Origin: Zygnema cylindricum
Lineage: Eukaryota > Streptophyta > Zygnematophyceae > Zygnematales > Zygnemataceae
Direction: 5' to 3'
NCBI GenBank assembly: GCA_037447655.1
Contig: JBBHKE010003401.1
Span: forward strand, 1 to 64,000
Length of the DNA stretch: 64,000 bases
The first letter of the stretch is position 1, and every line of letters begins with the position of its first letter. The notes beneath the pieces were generated by a model, which saw only the letters and a list, made by a program, of their open reading frames with translations, had not been told where the DNA came from and did no database searches. The translations under genes were made by a program, and so were the position numbers. Below, piece after piece: positions 55,593-64,000 of the stretch.

Positions 55593-56645
55593 TGTAGAAA
55601 TTAATGGTCCATTTTAAGTATTTTCTAGGTCTAAATAAAAATATAGAAAAAAGCCGAGGTAGTCTACCTCTAACTTCTCTCTCCAACTCTTAAACTTGTT
55701 GCAGTAACTGAGAAATTGGAGAGGGAGCTAGAGCCATGGCTACCTAGGCTATCAAGAGGTTTTCGGGAAATATATATTAGTTAGGGGTTTTACTAAAAGG
55801 TATGTGCCGGCCATAGGATTTGATCCTGGTACCTACCGGCCGGCAAATAGCCGGTAGCCGGTAGCCTTAACCGTTAAGTCTAGAACTAGTGTTACGTAAT
55901 TTATGGTTTGATAATTATTTGTACATTATCAGGTAGGATAATTCATTTAACTGTAATGGTTTACGGGATTCATAGATCTAGTAATGTAAAAGTATGGATT
56001 ATGGTACGGATAACAAACCAATACCGCGCATTTATTTATTTAATGAAACGAATATCGCGCATGTATTTATTTCGGCTACGATTAAATATGAATTTAATCG
56101 GATGACCGGAATTAACGCCGAGATCGCGGAAGAGGATTTCGGCGGTTTGTGGTCATCGCCACATCGGATGACACGTGGTGGAATTACATTGGATCGCGCC
56201 ATCTCCGAGCATTACAGGAGCAAATCCGGACATACCACGTGTCGACATTTAGGCCATGTCGTACAGTGTTCGTACAGAATGTAAATCGGCAGCTGTACTT
56301 TTGTGTACAAAACTTTAATGTGATTAGTTCCGTATATCAGTAGATAGAGTCTGTGAGAGAGATAGGACTTAGAAAAATTAGGAGATAGAACCCTCTCTCA
56401 CAGAGAGCTTCTGTACAAAAACGTCAACTTTGACCCTCCATAACTTACTGCTCAGGGGAGCAAACTCAGAGATTCTATTTGCTATCGACTCACGAGAGTC
56501 TTGCCTTCACAGGGGTGAAGTTGGTCAAAGTTATTGTCTGCCACGGTGGCAGTTATTTTTGCTAAAACACAAAGGGGTCAGGGTTATCCTAGAGGATTCT
56601 TGGAAGCTGTACACTCTGAGGACTTATGGAGATCTCAGAGTTTCA
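55593..56645 (+). mobile_element. 5' LTR of copia A1 (1053 bp)
   Basis: Starts TGTAGAAATTAATGG, ends GAGTTTCA, and is preceded by CCTCG (55588-55592), which is repeated after the 3' LTR. It has GCCATGGCT (55736), the antisense T-arm-like module (55805-55882), the CACGTGTCGACAT word (56236) with four GTAC words to 56310, and the hairpin TGCTCAGGGGAGCA (56449-56462). The second hairpin has kept its stem although its loop changed (GACTC-ACGA-GAGTC, 56487-56500). Confidence 0.93.
55805..55882 (-). ncRNA. tRNA-like module in the A1 LTR, antisense
   Basis: On the minus strand GTACCAGGATCAAATCCTA forms a T-arm-like hairpin with B-box-like GGATCAAATCC, bounded by GCCGGC words. TAGACTTAACGGTTAAGGC lies upstream like an A box. 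The 3' LTR has the same block at about 61207-61285. Confidence 0.35.
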
Positions 56646-59600
56646 GGTTATGGGCCCACCCTCTAGGGTACCAATCTTTAATGGAACTGGCTTCATATAC
56701 TGGGAAAGTATGATGATAGGAGCTCTATGCGAAAAAAGGTTTATGGGGATAGTGAGTGGAAGGCTAGGGCGTCCATCAAGTCTTGGAATTCCTCCAGGGT
56801 TTGGAGGAAGCAGATTCACCAGGAAATAGGATCAACCTTCAACGGAGGAAACAAAAGAAGGAGAGGCGGTGGACAAAGGAAAGGGGAAAGAGGTGACCAC
56901 ACGAATAGGAACTGGTTTGGCATTCATGTCACATATTCCGAGGAACGAGGAGAATGATACTGAAACCTGGGACTTCAACAATATGGCGGCAAAGCACTTC
57001 ATCCTACGCCATCTCACTCAAGGACTTTATGTCCTCATTTGTAGGTGGAAAGGGCATCCGATCTTTGGATGGCTGTCATAGAGATGTACCGAAGTGGTAC
57101 GATTCAGTACCAATATTTGGTTGATTAGAAAGTTAAGGAGTATGTATACAAAGTGGGGAAGATGTTGGATTTTCGCAATAAGCTTGCTACACTCTTCATC
57201 GAGCTAGAGAGTGCGGTAAAAGATTTTAGTGAAAAAGAAAAGGTTAACTATTTACTGATGAAGTTACCTGATGAGTTCGAGAATATAGTCAACCGTGTGC
57301 AGGACTTCCCGGACTCAAGGTGGATATGGAACTCTGTGGTAGGAATGATTCAAGTTCGGTAGAATACGATTGAGATCCGAAGGGGAGGAAAGAGTGGGCA
57401 AGCCTTGGCAACTGCAATTGATTTGAGGAACAAGGTTTTCCGGAAACTGGTAAGAAATTAGGGGGGAAGGGAGCAGAAAAATCAGACCGACGAGTTCGGA
57501 CCAAGGGCTCCCAAATGTTTATGCCATTTTTGTAAGAAACCTGGGCACTATATGGCAGAGTGCACCAAGCTAACCGAGCTTCGGTTAAAGGAGGGGCAGA
57601 CCGGTGGTACCTCGAGAGGAAAGAAAAAGGCCCTTGTGACAAAGGTACATGAGACGGAATCCGAGGACGAGGACGATGAGCTTCTTTTAGATGTGGAGTT
57701 GGAGGCGAAAAACGAGGTCGAAATTCCACGAAGGCAGAAATGTGCTTACGGTGGATTGAAAGGTGAAGCATGCTGGATTGTAGATTTAGGTGCCTCTATG
57801 CACATGTGTTAGGATAGGCACCTGTTCACTAAGATAAGAAATATTCCCACCGTAGAGATAGAGTACAGGGATGGGAGGATAGTCACCACTACTCTTGTAG
57901 GATTGGTAGATCTGAAAGTGTTAGTAGAAGGAAAGACATACATAGTAACATTCTCCGATGTATTGTTTATTCCGGAGATGAACAAAAACCTCATCTCTAC
58001 ATCCGTATTAGATGATAAGGGTTTTTTTACTAGCACTGGGGAAGGAGTCTTTACTGCTAGTTTTGAGGAGGATGTCCATTTCATTCATGAGAAAGGTAGC
58101 CATGGGATGTTTAGGCTGGTTTTAAGTAATGAAAAGAAGAAACTTTATTATGTTGGTGTTCATGATATTATGATGTGGCATAAGAGGCTTGTGCATGTGA
58201 ATCTAGATAAGTTATGAGAGATGAAAAAGGTGGGAGTGGTGGATGGGATTAAGTTCAGTGAGGGTGATAATATAAGTGATTCTAGTGGATGTGCTCAAGG
58301 TAAAACACACTGATTACCCTTTCCTAAAACAACCACCTATAAGGGAGAAAAAATTCTAGATCTAGTACACATAGATATTTGGGGACCGGCTAAAGTGCCC
58401 TCACCGGGGGGGAAGAGATTTATGATGACTATCACTGATGATTGGTCTCGGTATTCCTGGGTGTATTTTTTGAAAAACAAGTCCGAAGCTCAGGATTGTT
58501 TTAGACAATATAAAGCATGGAGCGAAAAACTCCATGAAACTCCAATCAAGAGAATAAGGAGTGACAATGGTGGAGAGTATACTTCTAACCAGTTTGAGGA
58601 TTTTCTGAGGAAAGATGGGGTTCAACACCAAAAGACAGTTCCACAAAACCTTGAACAGAATGGGGTAGCTGAAAGGTTAAATAGAACACTAAGTGATAGT
58701 GCTAGAAGTATGTTGTCTGATAAAAAGATAGGAAAAAGGTTTTGGGCAGAAGCAATGAACTGTGCTAACTACCTCAAAAATAGAGTTCTTACTTCTGCTA
58801 TAAAAGATCAAACACCTTATGAGAGATGGACAGGTCGGAAACCAGACATATCTCACTTAAAGGTTTTCGGCAATCAAGTATTCAGTCTAGATACAGATCG
58901 GTCTAATTGGAAGCTAGATCCTAAAGGAAAACCGGGATACTTATTAGGATATGATGAGGATGTTAAAGGTTATAGAGTTTATGATCTAAAAAGGGAAGAT
59001 ATAATCTTAGTAAAGCATCTAGTAGTTATGGATGAAGGAAAGTCTGTGGATCCCTTCAAATATACAAAGTCAGTAAAAATCAGATTTGAGTCAGAAAATT
59101 CCGATGACTTTGAGCTTCCTAACTATCCAGGTTTTAGAGAAGATGACATTCTTGCAGGTACAAATCAAACCGAAAAGGACTCGGCTGTGGAAACTCCAAT
59201 GACAACTCTACCGGAAGCGGAAGACGTGGTGGAAATTGATTCGGAATCAAGGGATAGGGGAGAAGCCGAGTTTGCTCGAAAGAATCCACGAGAACCATCT
59301 ATTCCGGCCTCAGATTTTGAAGGGGGAAGGAGAAGTAGCAAAAGACTGCAAGAAAAACAGGTTAATAACAAGGTAACTAAACTATCTCATCAAGATGAAC
59401 CTCAAACATATGGAGAGGCGATGACTTGTCCAGAAAGAAATCGGTGGAAGACAGCCATCCATGAGGAGATGGCCTCAATTATGGCAGCCGATACTTGGGA
59501 GCTGGTGGATTGTCCACCCAACCGAAAACCAATCGGTTGTAAGTGGGTTTTCAAATTAAAACTGAACCCAGATAGCACAATCAAGCACTACAAGGCCTGA

Positions 59601-60978
59601 CTAGTGGCAAAGGTATTTACACAAAAGGAGGGAATTGACTACGAGGAAACCTTTGCCCCGATGGTTCGATTTCCCTTTGTCCGCATACTTCTCATACTAG
59701 CAGCAGCTGAAGACATAGAAGTGCACCAAATGGACATCAAGACAGCCTTTTTTGCATGGAGAATTGGAATAGGAGATCTTCATGTGACAACTCAAAGGGT
59801 TTGTGGAGGAAGGAGAGGAGAGTAAGGTATGCTGGCTGATTAAATCTCTTTATGGTTTGAAACAGGCACCTCGACAGTGGAATAAGAAGCTTGATGAGTT
59901 TCTTACCGGTCTAGGATATATCCGGATCAGTTTATATCACTCAATCTATGTTTTCGAAGATGAGGAAGGTTTTATATTTATTGCAATTATGTTGATGATT
60001 TGCTTGTTTTAAGTAAATTAATGGAAAAAATTAATAAATTGAAAACCGATCTTAATGGGAGATTTGAAATGAAGGATATGGGGGATGCAAAATATATTTT
60101 GGGAATTCAAATAGAGAGAGACAAAAAAAGAAAAATTATGAGATTGACTCAAACGGAAGGAATAAGGAACATGCTTGAAAAATTTCAAATAGATAAAGCT
60201 AATAGTTGTACAACTCCAATGGGGTTGAAGAAGGAAAGTGAGGGGAGTGAGGAAGAAAGAGTCATAGTCTTAGACGAGGAATTATCTCTTGAAGAACAAA
60301 AGTTCATGCAGACTATTCTTTACAGGCAAGTAGTGGGAAGTCTAATCAATTTTATGAATTGTACCCGGCCAGATTTAGCTACAGCTGTAGGAGTGTTGAG
60401 TAGAATTCTAAATGCTCCCACTAATAGGGATTGGGAGGCAGCTAACAGAGTCCTTAGATATTTGATAGGAACTAGGGATCTATGGTTGCATTTGGGTGGG
60501 GAGAATATTAACATCACTACTTGGAGTGATGCCAGTTAGGGTGTTGCTCCGATGAGGAGATGTACTTTTTATATGTATTATATGTGGGTGATGGGGCTTG
60601 TTGTTGGAGTAGCAAACAGCAAAAAGTTATTGCTCAGTCCACCATGGAGGCTGAGTATATGGCCTCTTGCTCTGCTGTAAAAGAATTGATGTGGGTCAAG
60701 TCTTTGCTTGGTGAGCTTGGTCACCTTAAGAGTGGTGTGCATAATTTTTTTGTGATAATCAGGCAGCAATCGCTATTTCTACCAATCCTAAACATCATTT
60801 TAAAGCTAAACACATGGACATCTGACTCAACTTTGTTAGAGAGAAAGTAGAAAACAAAATAATAAGTTTAGAGTACCGACCAGATACTGAGATGGTAGGA
60901 GATATGATGACCAAACCTGTGCCTTCCCCTAAGCTAATTTTCTGCAGGGAGAAGTGTGGTCTAAAATTAAAGATTGGC
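56626..60978 (+). pseudogene. Copia A1 gag-pol
   Basis: Full-length but decayed. Gag starts at ATG 56626 in the LTR (MEISEFQVMGPPSR) and carries zinc knuckle CHFCKKPGHYMAEC near 57523. In one frame with it follow LLLDVELEAKNEVEIPRRQK and protease WIVDLGASMHMC near 57775. Integrase has HKRLVHVN (second His kept), the core with VHIDIWGP, RSDNGGEYTSNQF and QNGVAERLNRTL, and then YLLGYDEDVKGYRVYDL. RT has MDIKTAFFAWR (frameshifted), LKQAPRQW and a displaced VDD near 59990. RNase H ends GLKLKIG. Stops or frameshifts lie near 56827, 57120, 57360, 57810, 58215, 58312, 59598, 59760, 59995 and 60537. Confidence 0.92.
56646..56660 (+). promoter_or_regulatory. Half-tRNA primer binding site of A1
   Basis: GGTTATGGGCCCACC directly follows the LTR. 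Its reverse complement, GGTGGGCCCATAACC, is the anticodon arm of plant initiator tRNA-Met as I remember that sequence, with CAU being the anticodon. A 5' half tRNA cut in the anticodon loop would prime here, as described for Drosophila copia. The site is also coding (QVMGPP). Confidence 0.75.
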
Positions 60979-60981
60979 TAG

Positions 60982-60994
60982 AAAATAAAGGGAG
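60982..60994 (+). promoter_or_regulatory. Polypurine tract of A1
   Basis: AAAATAAAGGGAG immediately before the 3' LTR TGTAGAAATT. A0, E and F have the same kind of tract at the same place. Confidence 0.75.
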
Positions 60995-62047
60995 TGTAGA
61001 AATTAATGGTCCATTTTAAGTATTTTCTAGGTCTAAATAAAAATATAGAAAGAAGCCGAGGCAGTCTACCTCTAACTTCTCTCTCCAACTCTCAAACTTG
61101 TCGCAGTTTCTGAGAAATTGGAGAGGGAGCTAGAGCCATGGCTACCTAGGCTATCCAGAGGTTTACGGGAAATTTATATTAGTTAGGGGTTTTACTAAAA
61201 GGTATGTGCCGGCCACAGGATTTGATCCTGGTACGAACCGGCTGGTAGTTAGCCGCTAGGCGGTAGCCTAAACCGTTAACTCTAGAACTAGTGTTACGTA
61301 ATTTATGGTTTGATAATTATTTGTGAATTATCAGGTAGGATAATTCATTAAATTGTAACTGTTTACAGGATACATAGATCCACTAATGTAAAAGTACGGA
61401 TTACAGTACGGATAAGAAACCAATACCGCGCATTTATTTATTTAATGAAACAAATATCGCGCATGTATTTATTACGGCTACGATTAAATATGAATTTAAT
61501 CGGACGGCCGTAATTAACGCCGAGATCACGGAAGAGGTTTTCGGCGGTTTGTGGTCATCGCCACATCGGATGACACGTGGCGGAATTACATTGGATCGCG
61601 CCATCTCCGAGGATTACATGAGCGAATCCGGACATACCACGTGTCGACATTTAGGCCATGTCGTACAGTGTCCGTAAAGAAAGTACAGCGGCAACTGTAC
61701 TTTTGTGTACGGAACTATATTCTGATTGATTCCGTACATAAGTAGATAGATTCTGTGAGAGAGATAGGACTTACAAAAATTAGAAGATAGGACCCTCTCT
61801 CCCAAAGAGCTTCTGTACAAAAAGGTTAACTTTGACCCTCCATAACTTACTGCTCAGGGGAGCAAATTCATAGATTCTTTTTGGTATAAACTCAGGGGAG
61901 TCTTGCCTTCATAAGGGTGAAGTTGGTCAGAGTTATTGTGTGCCAGGGTGGCAGTTATTTTTGCTGAAACACAAAGGGGTCAGGGTTATCCTAGAGGCTT
62001 CTTGGAAGTTGTCCACTCTAAGGACATATGGAGGTCTCAGAGTTTCA
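60995..62047 (+). mobile_element. 3' LTR of copia A1 (1053 bp)
   Basis: Same length and order as the 5' LTR, with scattered base differences, so the insertion is not recent. It ends GAGTTTCA and is followed by CCTCG (62048-62052), the second copy of the 5-bp target duplication. Its ATG (62028) opens a frame into the flanking gypsy sequence. Confidence 0.93.
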
Positions 62048-62052
62048 CCTCG

Positions 62053-62579
62053 TACTTGCAAGTGTAGAGTGTGAGGGCCGTACCACGGAGGTATTGACTG
62101 AAAAAGGAATTAGCGACACGGTGGTCAAACCTATCCTGATATCTAAATGCAAAATCCCTCATTTCAGTATCGTATTTTATACGGAAATGTGATAAGAACA
62201 TGGTGTCTTTTAATCCGGAAAAGCAGAATTGCATCTTTCCCATGGATCCCTCTAAAGAGGAAGCCATGTTGTAAAAGGGAGCATGGGCAGGTAATGCCAA
62301 AGCTGGGCTGGCAAAGAACCTACGAGTGTGAGGAGTAGGAAAGGTTTCCTCTGGGAAGTCTTCTTCGGTCCCCTCTATGTATGACCTAGAAGAAACCGAG
62401 GACAGCGATGACGTAGATGTGAGACCAGACCACACTGACGGCGATCTGCGATCTGCAATTGGATCGGATGTGGTCAACGATTCGGGAAAATCCAAAGGAT
62501 TTAACTATGGAGGACGATACAATGTACCACCTTAAGTGGACCCGGATAAATAATGATGGTTATCCCAATCTGTAGGCAT
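62053..62579 (-). pseudogene. Gypsy C3 gag, N-terminal part
   Basis: Minus-strand counterpart of the C1 gag: LDFPESLTTSDPIADRRSPS, SSVSSRSYIEGTEEDFPEETF, SLEGSMGKMQFCFSGLKDTMF, DTEMRDFAFRYQDRFDHRVANSFFSQYLRGTALTLYTCKY. It is cut at the A1 target site CCTCG and continues at 55587. Unlike C1, the EEDFPEETF region is open, but stops lie upstream, near 62535 and 62507. Confidence 0.75.
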
Positions 62580-63850
62580 AAACAAAGGGGAAAACCCTGA
62601 CTACATTAATGAAATGTTTCGCACAACCTAACCGAGATGCAACACGTGTCAGACCAATCCACTCGTCCAGTCATCACACTCAGTCACTATAAAGACCGAT
62701 GGTCATATCTAGCAAAAAATCAGTTTACAAAAACCTCTACCTTGCAAAAAGTTGGCAAGGCCAAAGGGCCTGATCTATAAAAACAAGAAAATTGCTATCT
62801 AGGCACCCTAAGGTGCAGATCTACAACAACACAGCCGAGAAAAGGTCTACACAGTGCCACCCACGGCAAGATCTAGCAAAAAATCCCACTCCAGATAGTC
62901 ACACAAAAATCCAAGGCCACTTAGGGCCAGATACCATGCAGGGAAAGCAGGAAAATGCAAATACTCAACAACAAAGGTTCACGATGGAACTCCTCCACAC
63001 TGATCCCCTACACGAGTATCCACACTAAATCAGAACACTCTTGCACCCGCAAGGCATCGGCTACTTACAAACACCTTTAGTGCTCTGGTGAGCACTAAGG
63101 GTGATCCAAACTTGTTCGAAGCAAGTCGGGTTTTGCAGAGCTCAGTGGGATAAAATTCGCTCCATGAAATGCACTCCGAGCAACGTCTCCAAAATAACCC
63201 TCCGCAAGACCCGTTCGTACCGTGAAGATGTACGCCGTGGAATGTTAGGGTACCAATGGAAAGAAGGGAAGAAAGCGTTCGGTGGAAGAAAAATAAACAA
63301 TAAGACACACAAATACGATACATAGGAAAAGTGTGTTAGAATATAGTAAGAGGCCGCTGAAACTCCAGGTATACAGCCAAACTTGTGACAACAATAATCC
63401 AAAGCCAGCAGCCAACCCTAATTCCACTTGGAAAACCCTAATTCTAGACGGCCGAGACTCCAAATCTGCAGCCAACGAATAGAAGGATAGCGACCAACGG
63501 ACTAGAATAAAAATGAATAAACCCTAAATCTGCTGCAAACCTAATTCTGCAGCCAAAACCGTAATTCTGTCTCCAAACTCTAATTCTGCAGTATAACCCT
63601 AAATTTGATACAAAATTTAGGTTTAACACTAAAGCCAAGAAATATAGTGGCAGCAGAATAAGAGACAAAGGTTGAAAGAAAGAAATAGCGGAAAACAAAA
63701 ACAATTTTTTTTTTTTATATATAATAAAATTTATATTTTTAATAGATTTTTTTTTCTATATAGCTTTTGGACAAGAATACTCAGCCACAAGGTAGCCACT
63801 AGGCTCTTGGGTCTTCTACGTATTCTTTACAAGAGTTATCTCATATGAAA
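62580..63850 (-). other. Leader of gypsy C3
   Basis: Near-identical reverse copy of the C1 leader (43049-44329), including the TTAGGG words (63418-63605) and the A/T tracts (63700-63760). No gene is supported. Confidence 0.6.
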
Positions 63851-64000
63851 GCAACGAAGCAAAATAAATAATTCTAACCAAAAACAAGGAAAACTCTAAA
63901 TTCCGCCAAAATTCACCCTTCCATTCCCAACCGAAAATACAAACAACACAAATACAAACACCCAAACCGTTCAGCTGTCCGAGGGAAGGGCAGGAGGATC
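63851..64000 (-). mobile_element. LTR of gypsy C3, window edge
   Basis: The last 150 bp of a C LTR on the minus strand (matches 42897-43048). It runs out of the window, so the LTR start and any target duplication of C3 cannot be seen. Confidence 0.7.

Overview
This is eukaryotic, almost certainly land-plant, DNA, and I found no host protein gene in it. It is a nested graveyard of transposable elements: Ty1/Copia and Ty3/Gypsy LTR retrotransposons, gag-only LTR elements, a hAT transposase pseudogene and several short DNA transposons. A chromodomain gypsy, plant-type copia pol motifs and dense nesting suggest a large, repeat-rich genome. Seed plant, fern, lycophyte and bryophyte cannot be separated from this window. 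Family letters below (A, A0-A4, B, B', C, D, E, F, H, J, K) are mine.

Layout. 1-7.9 kb is DNA-transposon territory. It holds a 3.4 kb Harbinger-like element (203-3633) carrying a mariner-like MITE (470-1002), a 620 bp hAT-type MITE (3650-4269), and a broken hAT transposase (7040-4610, minus) split by a second MITE of the same TIR family (5892-6382). 7.9-13.8 kb is a pile-up of copia pieces (A4 LTR, B', a plus-strand PR/IN piece, E). 13.4-19.2 kb is the best-kept copia, A0, on the minus strand. 19.2-30.3 kb has a chromodomain gypsy (H) with a third ORF after pol, in tandem with a remnant of another copy. The gag-only copia F sits in that remnant. 30.3-36.9 kb holds copia fragments, a full-length A LTR, an unassigned gag (J, minus) and A3. 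36.9-41.3 kb is K, a gag-only element with an open 516-residue gag. 42-44.8 and 51.7-53.8 kb are two parts of gypsy C, whose integrase ends in a PHD finger. Between them lie LTR D, an A LTR piece and copia B. 53.8-55.6 plus 62.05-64 kb is a second C copy on the minus strand, interrupted by the complete copia A1 (55593-62047) with a perfect 5-bp target duplication.

Shared biology. Six copia-type families have the same LTR/internal junction: the LTR ends in CA and is followed by GGTTATGGGCC(C). This is complementary to the anticodon arm of plant initiator tRNA-Met, so priming by a half tRNA, as in Drosophila copia, is likely. In each family the gag ATG lies inside the LTR and the reading frame crosses the primer site, giving Gag an N-terminal QVMG. 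Several of these LTRs also share an antisense tRNA-like module, an array of GTAC cores, and stem-loops of the type GACTC-AGGG-GAGTC. The clearest candidates for something undescribed are the integrase-PHD fusion, this LTR architecture, and the third ORF of the chromodomain gypsy.
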